DNA of 64,000 nt from DATGLW01 sp035293965. GTDB taxonomy: Bacteria > Actinomycetota > Acidimicrobiia > Acidimicrobiales > RAAP-2. Positions 33,035 through 40,768 of the stretch are shown here, piece by piece. Within the stretch, counting starts at the first letter, position 1. Every line of letters starts with the position of its first letter. The notes below the pieces were generated by a model. That model was given only the letters and a program-made list of their open reading frames with translations, ran no database searches and was not told the origin of the DNA. Where the stretch lies: NCBI GenBank assembly GCA_035293965.1, contig DATGLW010000111.1:1-64000 (forward strand). Reading direction: 5' to 3'. The position numbers were made by a program, and so were the translations under genes.

Positions 33035-34582
33035 GTGGAGCGGGCAGCGATCGGCGAGCTGTGGCGCCGCGAGATCGTGCCCGCCCTGCGCGAGTACGTG
33101 CGCATCCCCTGCCTCTCCCCCGCCTTCGACCCCGGCTGGGCTGCCCGGGGCGAGATCGAGCGCGCCGCCCTGTTCCTCCGGGACTGGTGCCGGGCCCAGC
33201 CGCTGCCCGGCCTGCGGGCCGAGGTGCACCGGCTGCCCGGTCGCACCCCGGCCCTGGTGGTCGACGTGCCCGCGTCAGGGGGCGCCGGCCCGGGAGGCGC
33301 CGACCCAGGCGATGCCGGCCCGGGTGATGCCCAGACAGGGGGCGCCGGCCCGGGAGGCGTCCAGTCAGGGGGCGCCGGTCCGGGGGGCACCGGTCCGGGG
33401 GGTGCCGAGGGCACGGTGCTCGTCTACGGCCACCTCGACAAGCAGCCGCCCTTCGAGGGCTGGCGACAGGGCCTCGGCCCCTTCGAGCCCGTCGTCGAGG
33501 GAGACCGCCTCTACGGCCGGGGTGCGGCCGACGACGGCTACGCGGTCTTCGCCGCCATCGGCGCCCTCGAACTGCTCGGCAGCCCCCGGCCCCGCGTGGT
33601 GGTGCTGGTCGAGGCGAGCGAAGAGAGCGGCAGCCCCGACCTCGAGGCGCACCTCGACGCGCTGGCCGACGTCGTCGGGGTCCCTCGCCTCGTCATCTGC
33701 CTCGACTCGGGCTGCCTCACCTACGACCGCATCTGGACCACCAGCTCGCTGCGGGGCAACGTCGTGGCCACGGTGCGGGTCGACGTCCTCGAAGAGGGCG
33801 TCCACAGCGGCCTGGCAGGGGGGATCGTGCCCTGCTCGTTCCGCGTGCTGCGCCAGTTGCTCGACCGGATCGAGGACCCGGCCACGGGCGAGGTGCGCCT
33901 GCCCCAGGCGCACGGTCCGAGCGGCGCGGGTGCCCTGGTCGGCACCGCCGTGGCGGGGGCCGGTCCGCGCCACGCCAGCGCCGGTACCGGCACCGGCACC
34001 GGCCTGCCCCCGGTCGCGCTCCCGGTCGTGCCCGGTCTCCGGCTGGCGGGCGCCACCCCCGCCGAGCAGCTGGCGCGCCGGGCGTGGGAGCCTGCGCTGG
34101 CGGTGACCGGGGCGGCCGGCCTGCCCGACCCGGCCGCGGCGGGCAACGTGCTGCGGCCGTCCACGACGATCAAGCTGTCGCTGCGCCTCGCCCCGACCGC
34201 CCGCGCCCGCGAGGCTGCCGACGCCCTCGTGGCTGTGCTCGGTGCCGACCCGCCCGACGGGGCGCGCGTGACGGTGCAGGTCGAGACCCCGGCCGACGGC
34301 TGGGTGGCGCCGGTGCCCGAGCCCTGGGTGGCCGACGCCCTCGACCGGGCGTCGCACGAGGCCTTCGGGGCCCCAGCCGCCTCCTATGGCGAGGGAGGGA
34401 CGATCCCGTTCCTCGCCTCGCTCGGCCGTCGCTTCCCGGGCACCCAGCTCGTGGCCACCGGTGTCCTTGGTCCCCAGAGCAACGCCCACGGCCCGAACGA
34501 GTTCCTGCACCTTCCCATGGGCCAGGCGGTGACCGGTGCCGTCGGGCACCTGGTGGCAGCCGCGGCGCGCTCGATAGGGTAA
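33035..34582 (+). CDS. M20-family metallopeptidase (dipeptidase-like) with a Gly-repeat insert
   Basis: A 515-residue protein with a GTG start 7 bases after TAACGT. The zinc-binding [14 protein letters not shown] (His near 133), [20 protein letters not shown] and [20 protein letters not shown] define M20 peptidases. [14 protein letters not shown] and [17 protein letters not shown] complete the metal and dimerisation sites. Residues about 80-126 are a Gly-rich insert of [23 protein letters not shown] repeats just before the first zinc ligand, encoded by repetitive DNA at 33274-33410. A second insert ([15 protein letters not shown]) lies near 315. Relatives cleave dipeptides. Confidence 0.9.
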   Translation: MERAAIGELWRREIVPALREYVRIPCLSPAFDPGWAARGEIERAALFLRDWCRAQPLPGLRAEVHRLPGRTPALVVDVPASGGAGPGGADPGDAGPGDAQTGGAGPGGVQSGGAGPGGTGPGGAEGTVLVYGHLDKQPPFEGWRQGLGPFEPVVEGDRLYGRGAADDGYAVFAAIGALELLGSPRPRVVVLVEASEESGSPDLEAHLDALADVVGVPRLVICLDSGCLTYDRIWTTSSLRGNVVATVRVDVLEEGVHSGLAGGIVPCSFRVLRQLLDRIEDPATGEVRLPQAHGPSGAGALVGTAVAGAGPRHASAGTGTGTGLPPVALPVVPGLRLAGATPAEQLARRAWEPALAVTGAAGLPDPAAAGNVLRPSTTIKLSLRLAPTARAREAADALVAVLGADPPDGARVTVQVETPADGWVAPVPEPWVADALDRASHEAFGAPAASYGEGGTIPFLASLGRRFPGTQLVATGVLGPQSNAHGPNEFLHLPMGQAVTGAVGHLVAAAARSIG

Positions 34583-34589
34583 GTGCCCG

Positions 34590-35312
34590 ATGACCAGCGC
34601 TTCGGCCAATCTCACCATCGACACCGACGACGGCCCGATGCCTGCCTACGAGGCGTCGACCAAGGGCGAGCCCAGGGGCGGGATCGTCGTGATCCAAGAG
34701 GCGTTCGGGGTGACCTCCCACATCGAGGACGTCGCCCGGCGCCTTGCCGATGCCGGCTGGCACGCGGTGGCCCCGTCCCTCTTCCACCGCCAGGGCTCCC
34801 CCGTGTTCGACTACGACGACCTCGCCTCGGTCATGCCGGCGATGCAGCAGCTCACGGCAGCGCACGTCGAAACGGACGTGACGGCGGCGTTCGACTACCT
34901 CGACTCCATCGGCTTCGGCCCGTCGCGCACCGGCATCGTCGGCTTCTGCATGGGTGGCACCGTCACCTTCGTGGCGGCCACCCTCCGGCCGGTGGGCGCG
35001 GCGGTGACCTTCTACGGCGGCGGGGTACGCCAGGGACGCTTCGGGCTCCCGGGCCTCATCGACCTGGCACCCTCGCTCCAGACGCCCTGGCTGGGGCTGT
35101 TCGGCGATCTCGACAAGAGCATCCCCGTCGAGGACGTCGAGGCGTTGCGCGCAGCGACCGCAGCCGTGGCGATCGACACCGAGATCGTGCGCTACCCCGA
35201 CGCCGACCACGGCTTCCACTGCAACGACCGCCCGGCCGTCTTCAACCCCCACGCCGCCGCCGACGCCTGGCACCGAACGCTGACCTGGTTCGACGACCAC
35301 CTCGCGGGCTGA
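34590..35312 (+). CDS. Dienelactone hydrolase-family protein
   Basis: A 240-residue alpha/beta hydrolase: GGIVVIQEAFGVTSHIEDVA, WHAVAPSLFHRQGSPVFDYD, GIVGFCMGGTVTFVAA with the nucleophilic Cys, LGLFGDLDKSIP, and DADHGFHC with the His. Dienelactone hydrolases open enol-lactones in aromatic breakdown, though many members act on other esters. ATG at 34590 lies 7 bases after the M20 stop and has TAGGGT 9 bases upstream, so it may be transcribed with M20 and from its own box. Confidence 0.92.
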   Translation: MTSASANLTIDTDDGPMPAYEASTKGEPRGGIVVIQEAFGVTSHIEDVARRLADAGWHAVAPSLFHRQGSPVFDYDDLASVMPAMQQLTAAHVETDVTAAFDYLDSIGFGPSRTGIVGFCMGGTVTFVAATLRPVGAAVTFYGGGVRQGRFGLPGLIDLAPSLQTPWLGLFGDLDKSIPVEDVEALRAATAAVAIDTEIVRYPDADHGFHCNDRPAVFNPHAAADAWHRTLTWFDDHLAG

Positions 35313-35340
35313 CCTGCCCGAACCACTGCGGGGGGGACCG

Positions 35341-35475
35341 CGGCCGGCGGGCGCGCACGTGCGTGGCCCGCTGCCGGGTGGACAGCAGCCGGCGGGCGCG
35401 GACGTGCGTGGCGCGCTGCCGGGTGGGCAGCAGCCGGCGGGCGCGGACGTGCGTGGCGCCATGTGCCGGGTCACC
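35341..35475. repeat. Nearly three tandem 45-bp repeats between convergent genes
   Basis: Units begin at 35341, 35386 and 35431, each with CGGCGGGCGCG, ACGTGCGTGGC and GCTGCCGGGTGG. The third breaks off after about 30 bases and resumes GTGCCGGGTC. The block fills the 198-base gap between the dienelactone hydrolase and deacetylase 3' ends. There is no hairpin-T-run and no coding signal. Confidence 0.8.
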
Positions 35476-35510
35476 CCCGGACCACAGCCGGCGCTCGTCG
35501 GTGCCCCGCG

Positions 35511-36527
35511 TCAGGCGAGGGCGCGGACGCGGTCGACCGACTCGGCGTAGCCCTCCCGCACCGTCTCGATGACGTCCATGCCGGGGCCGCCCGAGGTGGG
35601 CAGCTCCGGCTCGCACCGGGCACCGAGCAGCGCGCCGAGCGTCGCCTCGACCGAGCCGCGAAGGGCCCGCAGGTCGTAGCCCCCCTCGAGGAACACCGCC
35701 ACGCGGCCGGGGGCCGGGGCGAAGTGGCCGACGATGCGGGCCAGCTCGGCGAAATCGCCAGCCGACAGGGCGAAGTCGGCCAGCGGGTCCGCCCGGTGGC
35801 CGTCGAAGCCGGCCGACACGAGCACCCAGGTCGGCCCGAAGCCCGCCACCACGGGCGCCGCCAGCTCCTCATACGCGCGCCGCACCACGTCACCCGTCGT
35901 GCCAGGGGGCAACGGGACGTTGAGCGTCAACCCCGGTGCCTGCGCGCCCCCGACCTCCTGGGGGCGGCCCGTCCCGGGGTAGAGGGGCCACTGGTGCGTC
36001 GACACGTACAGGACCCGGGGGTCGTTCCAGAAGATCGCCTGGGTGCCGTTGCCGTGATGGACGTCCCAGTCGACGACGAGCACCCGCTCCCCTCTGGCCG
36101 CCAACGTGGCGGCCGCCACTGCCACGTTGTTGACCAGGCAGAAGCCCATCCCCCGGTCGGCCAGCGCGTGGTGGCCGGGCGGCCGTGCGGCCACGAAGGC
36201 CACCCCGGTGCCGAGGCGTTCGAGCTCCGCCACGGCTGCCAGCCCGGCACCGGCCGCCCGCCTGGCGGCCTCCCACGACGAGGGCGTGAGGTAGGTGTCG
36301 GCATCGAGCTGCCCCGGGGGTGACGCTGCCAGCTTCTCGAGGTACCCCCGATCGTGCACCAGCGCCAGGGTGGCCAGGTCGACGTCGACCGGCGCCACCA
36401 GGCGCAGCTGATCGCCGAGGGCGAGATCGTGCACGCCCGCCATCGCCGCCGCCACCCGGGCGGGGCGTTCGGGGTGGTCGGCGCGGGCATGCCCGTCGGC
36501 ACCCACCGGCCCCCCGACGACGAGCAC
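35511..36527 (-). CDS. Histone-deacetylase-like (AcuC/APAH-type) amidohydrolase
   Basis: A 338-residue arginase/deacetylase-fold protein. It has HADHPERPARVAAAMAG-like entry (ADHPERP), AARPPGHHALADRGMGFCLV, VVDWDVHHGNGTQAIFWNDP with zinc ligands, STHQWPLYPGTG, VSAGFDGHRADPLADF and FLEGGYDLRALR. Bacterial relatives remove acetyl groups from polyamines, acetyl-CoA synthetase or other small amides. GTG at 36527 lies 2 bases after the DoxX stop. It is the last gene of a minus-strand operon, so its substrate may relate to the amidohydrolase two genes upstream. Confidence 0.93.
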   Translation of the reverse strand: MLVVGGPVGADGHARADHPERPARVAAAMAGVHDLALGDQLRLVAPVDVDLATLALVHDRGYLEKLAASPPGQLDADTYLTPSSWEAARRAAGAGLAAVAELERLGTGVAFVAARPPGHHALADRGMGFCLVNNVAVAAATLAARGERVLVVDWDVHHGNGTQAIFWNDPRVLYVSTHQWPLYPGTGRPQEVGGAQAPGLTLNVPLPPGTTGDVVRRAYEELAAPVVAGFGPTWVLVSAGFDGHRADPLADFALSAGDFAELARIVGHFAPAPGRVAVFLEGGYDLRALRGSVEATLGALLGARCEPELPTSGGPGMDVIETVREGYAESVDRVRALA

Positions 36528-36529
36528 GC

Positions 36530-37129
36530 TCAGCTCGCCGCCTCCTCCACGGACGATGGCCCAGGGGTGGCGGCCGCGGCCGCTGGCTCGGCCGGTGCCG
36601 GCGGCGCGGCGGCTGGTTGGTCCTTGGGCTCGGGGCGGTAGCAGGCAGCCAGCAGCGCGGCGGCGTTGACGAGCCCGGCCCCGGCCGTCGCGAGGGCCAC
36701 CTTCGGCCCGGTCGGTCGCCGCCGACCGAGCAGGTGGTCGAGCGACCAGCGCCCGTTGCCAAGTCCGGCCAGGGCCGTGGCCGCCGCCCCGACCACGGCC
36801 ACGTACTCCCAGCCGCCCTTGAAGACGAAGAAGCCCTTCCCCCGGTGGTCGGTGGCCGCCGCCGTGGCCATCAGGCCCACGACCGCCATGTTGGGAAGGG
36901 GCCCGAGGGCACCGAGGGCAAGGAGGGTGCCCGAGCCGATCTCGGTGGCGGCAGCCAGCCTGGCGTGGAGCCACGCCGGGCGGAGGCCGAGCCCGGCGAA
37001 CCAGCGCTGGGTCCCCTCGATCCCGCCCTTCCCGAAGAGCTTGTTGCACCCGTGGGCGACCAGCATCGGCCCGATGGCGAGTCGCAACGTGAGCGCTGCG
37101 AAGTCACGGTCGTTCCTCTTCCCCTTCAT
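36530..37129 (-). CDS. DoxX-family membrane protein
   Basis: A 199-residue protein with four membrane helices: LTLRLAIGPMLVAHGCNKLF, AAATEIGSGTLLALGAL, MAVVGLMATAAATDH and YVAVVGAAATALAGLG. The first helix with HGxxKLFG is typical of DoxX/DoxD relatives, some of which are linked to quinone-dependent redox reactions or detoxification. A Pro/Ala-rich tail follows. The start (ATG 37129, with TAGAAC 8 bases upstream) lies 26 bases inside the amidohydrolase 3' end. Confidence 0.85.
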   Translation of the reverse strand: MKGKRNDRDFAALTLRLAIGPMLVAHGCNKLFGKGGIEGTQRWFAGLGLRPAWLHARLAAATEIGSGTLLALGALGPLPNMAVVGLMATAAATDHRGKGFFVFKGGWEYVAVVGAAATALAGLGNGRWSLDHLLGRRRPTGPKVALATAGAGLVNAAALLAACYRPEPKDQPAAAPPAPAEPAAAAATPGPSSVEEAAS

Positions 37130-38537
37130 GCCCCCACGTTCTACTCTCCTGGCCGCCGGCGCGAAACACGAGCCGCCCGGCCACGATCGTGGCCGCGACC
37201 CCTACCTTGTCGCCCGGGTCGAGGAGGCACAGGTCGCCGGGCGCCCCGACCGTCACGGTGCGCCGGCGTCCCGGGGCGTCGGCCGGCCCGAGGAACAGCC
37301 CGACCGCCGCATCGAAGGGCACCGCTTCGTCACCTCCGAGCAGCGCGCCCGACGCCGTGGTGCGGGTGACCGCGGCCCGCACCGCCACCCAGGGGTCGAG
37401 GGGACCGAAGGGGGCGTCGGTCCCAGCGGCCAGCGGCACACCGGCGTCGGCCAGCGACCGGCAGCGGTAGAGGTCGCCGCGCTCGGCCGGGTCGACGTCT
37501 GCCAGGTAGCGGTCACCGCGCTCGGCCACGAAGGCGGGGTTGGTGACCACGGTCAGGCCGAGACGCACGATGGCTCCCACGAGCGCCGCCGGCACCACCG
37601 AGGCGTGCTCGACCCGGTCGCCAGGCCGGGCGCCGGCTTCGTCGAACGCCTGGAGGGCGACGACCAGCTGGAGGGCGGTCACGCAATGCACGGCCACGGG
37701 CAGCCCGGACCCGTGGGCCCGTCGCACCTCGGCCGCCAGGTCGGTCGGGGTCGGGATGGTGTCGTCGTCGAGCAGGACCTTCACCGGGCCGCGGGTGACC
37801 ATCGGGTGCGCCGGGACGTCGACCCCGGGCGGGCACATCACGCACAGGCGCTGGCAGATCTCGCCCGACTCGACCAGCGACACGAGGTCGCGCACCTCCT
37901 CGTGGCCCAGGCCGGCAGTCGCCTCGGTGAGCCCGGTCACCCCCCGGGCGGCTGCCTCGGCACTGAGGGCCTCGATCCCGACGGGCAGGCGGGGCACCCG
38001 CTCGCCGAGCCACCGGTCGAGCCGGAACAGCCGCCCGTCGGGCCGGCCGTCGGCACCGCGCTCCACGCCGGCGAGGCTCCCGAGCGCCGGGTCGTCGAGC
38101 CCGACCTGGCGGGCTGCGAGCGAGTTCAGGACCCAGAGGGCCCCGGTCCGGTGCTGCACCCGGACCGGCCGGTCGGCCACCATGGCGTCGAGGGCCCACC
38201 GATCGAGCGGTCCGGCGACCGACTCGTGGTAGCCCACGGCCCTGACCCACCCCCCCGGCGGCACCCGGGCAGCTGCCGCAGCCAGGCGCGCTGCCATCGC
38301 CGGCCGGTCCGTGACCTCGGGAGGACCGACCACGACCGAGGACCGGGCGGCGGCTGCCGACCGCAGGTGCAGATGGTGGTCGTGGAGGCCCGGCAAGAGG
38401 GCCCCGCCGCCGGCGGCGACGACCGCCTCGCCCCGGCGGGGCTCGAGGCGTGGGGCCACCGCTGCCACCCTGCCGCCGGCCACGCGCACGTCGACCCGGG
38501 CCGCCCCCACGAGCGCATCCACGACGAGGAGGCTCAT
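37104..38537 (-). CDS. YtcJ-like amidohydrolase
   Basis: A 477-residue TIM-barrel metal hydrolase. GALLPGLHDHHLHLRSAAAA holds the HxH ligands. PPGGWVRAVGYHESVAGPLD, VRVQHRTGALWVLNSLA, VAVHCVTALQLVVAL and VEHASVVPA follow, and AAGTDAPFGPLDPWVAVRAA has the catalytic Asp. Members act on N-formyl or N-acyl compounds. ATG at 38537 overlaps the CoA-transferase stop (ATGA). With the CoA-transferase, DoxX and deacetylase it forms a four-gene operon. Confidence 0.9.
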   Translation of the reverse strand: MSLLVVDALVGAARVDVRVAGGRVAAVAPRLEPRRGEAVVAAGGGALLPGLHDHHLHLRSAAAARSSVVVGPPEVTDRPAMAARLAAAAARVPPGGWVRAVGYHESVAGPLDRWALDAMVADRPVRVQHRTGALWVLNSLAARQVGLDDPALGSLAGVERGADGRPDGRLFRLDRWLGERVPRLPVGIEALSAEAAARGVTGLTEATAGLGHEEVRDLVSLVESGEICQRLCVMCPPGVDVPAHPMVTRGPVKVLLDDDTIPTPTDLAAEVRRAHGSGLPVAVHCVTALQLVVALQAFDEAGARPGDRVEHASVVPAALVGAIVRLGLTVVTNPAFVAERGDRYLADVDPAERGDLYRCRSLADAGVPLAAGTDAPFGPLDPWVAVRAAVTRTTASGALLGGDEAVPFDAAVGLFLGPADAPGRRRTVTVGAPGDLCLLDPGDKVGVAATIVAGRLVFRAGGQESRTWGHEGEEERP

Positions 38538-39730
38538 ACGGCGACCGGCGGCGGCGGGCACACCTCCTGGACCCTGTCGCCGTGGCGGACCGCCCAACGG
38601 CCGTCACCCAGGTCCTCGACCGGGTGGTCGGCCGGGCAGGAGGGCTGGGCGCACACGTAGGCAACGGCGCGCCGCATGGCCGCGTCGACCAGGCAGCCGC
38701 CCCCGCCGGCCCACGACCGCAGGGCGCCCAGGGCGGCGAACACGCCGGTCACCGGGTCGGCGATGGCGTCGGCGCAGAACACCGGCCCGCTTTTCGACCA
38801 CGCCACCAGCCCGCCCGCCACGGCCGCGTCGTCGCCGAAGGCGACCCGGCCCGACCACGGGCCGAGCCGGCCGTAGCCGGTGACGCTCACCCAGGTCCGC
38901 CCCGGACGGGCCCGCAGGAAGGCGCCGGGCGTGAGCCCGAGGCGGCGAAGCGCCCGGGGGCGCGAGCCCTCGATGACCACGTCGGCCCGCGCCAGCAGGC
39001 GGCGCAGGCGAGCCCTGCCGGTGGGGGAGGAGAGGTCTGCGGCCTCGTGCTCGCACCCCGCGTTGAGGTGCCGGAACAACCAGGGATCGCCGAGGCGCGA
39101 CCCGTCGGGCCGGCGCGGGTCCTCCACCTTCACCACCCGTGCCCCGCTCTGGGCCAGCAGGTGGGCGCACAGCGGACCAGCCCACATGGCCGACAGGTTC
39201 ACCACGAGGAGGGATGCCGCCACCCGCTCCGCCCTCGGGCCGAGAGCCACCGTGCGCACGGGCGCGCTGGCCGGCGGCGGGCGCCGGGGCAGGGCGGCCG
39301 AGGGGACCCCGCACAGCTGGGCCCGGGCCGCGAGCGCCGCAGCAGGCATCGACGCGCCGGCACGGGCCAGCGCCGCCCAGGGATCCTCCGGCACGGGCCC
39401 GCCCACGACGGCCGGCACCACCTCGACGTCCTCGGGACGGGCGAGGTTGACGGCCACCCAACCGTCGGCGGCGCGGAGCAGCCGGCACCGCCCGCCGAGC
39501 GAGGTGCGGCCGCGGCGGCGAAAGCCGCGGCTCGAGGCCCGCTCGGTGAGGACCGTGCGGGCACGCTCGGCCAGGTCGCCCCCCGCGGCGGCGGCCAGGG
39601 CCGCCGCCTCCTCTAGCGCGGCGTCGAGCACCGGGACCACCGGAGCGGCCGGGTACGCGGGGGGCCCGCCTTCGTGCCCAGTCAGCCACATGGCCCCCGA
39701 GGCGGCCCACTCGAGCACGGCACAGCGCAT
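38534..39730 (-). CDS. Family III CoA-transferase-like protein with a distinct N-terminal domain
   Basis: A 398-residue protein. The second half from about residue 175 has the usual family III start (LGPRAERVAASLLVVNLSAM, WAGPLCAHLLAQSGARVVKV) followed by VIEGSRPRALRRLGL and WVSVTGYGRLGPWSGRVAFG. DDAAVAGG supplies a candidate active-site Asp. The first 170 residues (AVLEWAASGAMWLTGHEGGP, CRLLRAADGWVAVNLARPED) resemble the part that normally follows the catalytic domain, so the gene looks circularly permuted or built from two half-domains. ATG at 39730 has TAACCT 7 bases upstream. Confidence 0.78.
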   Translation of the reverse strand: MRCAVLEWAASGAMWLTGHEGGPPAYPAAPVVPVLDAALEEAAALAAAAGGDLAERARTVLTERASSRGFRRRGRTSLGGRCRLLRAADGWVAVNLARPEDVEVVPAVVGGPVPEDPWAALARAGASMPAAALAARAQLCGVPSAALPRRPPPASAPVRTVALGPRAERVAASLLVVNLSAMWAGPLCAHLLAQSGARVVKVEDPRRPDGSRLGDPWLFRHLNAGCEHEAADLSSPTGRARLRRLLARADVVIEGSRPRALRRLGLTPGAFLRARPGRTWVSVTGYGRLGPWSGRVAFGDDAAVAGGLVAWSKSGPVFCADAIADPVTGVFAALGALRSWAGGGGCLVDAAMRRAVAYVCAQPSCPADHPVEDLGDGRWAVRHGDRVQEVCPPPPVAV

Positions 39731-39777
39731 GCGACCGAGGTTAGGGCGGCACCGGCCGGGTATGGGTGGGCCCTGCC

Positions 39778-40464
39778 ATGAACCCGGCGCGAGGGACTCT
39801 CGGTGCCGCAGGGGTGCTCGTCGCCATCGCAGCCGCGGCCGGCGTCGGGGCACTGCTCGGCAACATCGACGGCTCGGTGAGCGTGCGGACCACCGAGCCC
39901 GCCCTCCCGGCGGCCCAGGTGCCGGCGGCTGCCGAGGCCGCCCCGACGACGACCGTCGCCGGGATCGCCGCCGGTGCGAGCTCGAGCAGCGCCTCGGCCT
40001 CGAGTGGCAGGCCGGCGGCGGGCCGGCGCGCATCACGGTCCTCGGGCGAACCGGTCAGCACCAGCGCCGAGCGGTCGACCTCGGCCAGCGCGCGCCAGCG
40101 CCGGGCGATCACCACGGGGGGCGCCCAGACGGGGGCGGCCTCCGCGCCGCCGCCAACCGGGCTTCCGACCCTTGGTGGCGGGGGTCCGACACTGGCGCCA
40201 CCGGTGCCGGTCACCCAGGGCACCGGACGTGCCCCGGCCCAGACGACCACCACCAAGCCTCCGACTTCCCCCACCACGACGACCGCGACGACTTCCCCCA
40301 CCACGACTTCCCCCACCACGGCGACCGCCACGAACCCACCGGCCACCACCACCACGGCGACCACCACGGCGACCACCACGGCGACCACCACCAAGCCGCC
40401 GGCCACCACCACCACGATCACCCCGCTGCCGCTGCCACTGCCACTGCCGCTCCCGCGGCCCTGA
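39778..40464 (+). CDS. Thr/Pro-rich surface or secreted protein
   Basis: A 228-residue protein with an N-terminal membrane segment (LGAAGVLVAIAAAAGVGALL, residues 7-27) that could be an anchor or uncleaved signal. The rest is Ala/Ser/Thr/Pro-rich. From about residue 157 it becomes a mucin-like tail of TTTTKPPTSPTTTTATTSP followed by repeated ATTT blocks, ending PLPLPLPLPLPRP. No domain is recognised. Such tails are often O-glycosylated and span the cell wall. It is divergent from the CoA-transferase operon. Confidence 0.65.
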   Translation: MNPARGTLGAAGVLVAIAAAAGVGALLGNIDGSVSVRTTEPALPAAQVPAAAEAAPTTTVAGIAAGASSSSASASSGRPAAGRRASRSSGEPVSTSAERSTSASARQRRAITTGGAQTGAASAPPPTGLPTLGGGGPTLAPPVPVTQGTGRAPAQTTTTKPPTSPTTTTATTSPTTTSPTTATATNPPATTTTATTTATTTATTTKPPATTTTITPLPLPLPLPLPRP

Positions 40465-40624
40465 CGCTGCCTCCTCGCCCTGCGCCTCCACCCCGGTCCG
40501 GCTCACACCAGGACGCCCGGCTCCCCCGCGCCCAGCTCCACCCGGCACCTCCCCGGGCCCTTCGTCGGCGAGCCCGACGAGCGACCGACGACCCGCCCGC
40601 GCGCGATCCACTACGTTGGCGCCC

Positions 40625-40768
40625 ATGGCCCGCGCCACGCACGGGGCCCGGGCACCATTGGCCGCGGGGCGACTGCCGAGCACTGGCACCGTCGAGGCCG
40701 AGCCCCCGCTCGGTCCGCACCTCGGAGGCGACGTCGCCGCGCCCTTCACACACCGAGGAGGCCGCTGA
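40625..40768 (+). CDS. 47-residue small ORF coupled to the DUF35-thiolase gene
   Basis: ATG at 40625 has TACGTT 7 bases upstream (leaderless type). The frame encodes 47 residues (MARATHGARAPLAAGRLPST then GTVEAEPPLGPH) and stops in TGATG, sharing a base with the ATG of the next gene. The ribosome binding site of that gene (GAGGAGG) lies inside this ORF. It may be a leader that couples translation. No homologue is known to me. The 160 bases before it hold nothing else. Confidence 0.35.
   Translation: MARATHGARAPLAAGRLPSTGTVEAEPPLGPHLGGDVAAPFTHRGGR

Noticed and set aside
35341..35475. CRISPR-like array
   Set aside because: Units are tandem without unique spacers, GC-rich and only three in number. 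There are no cas genes nearby.
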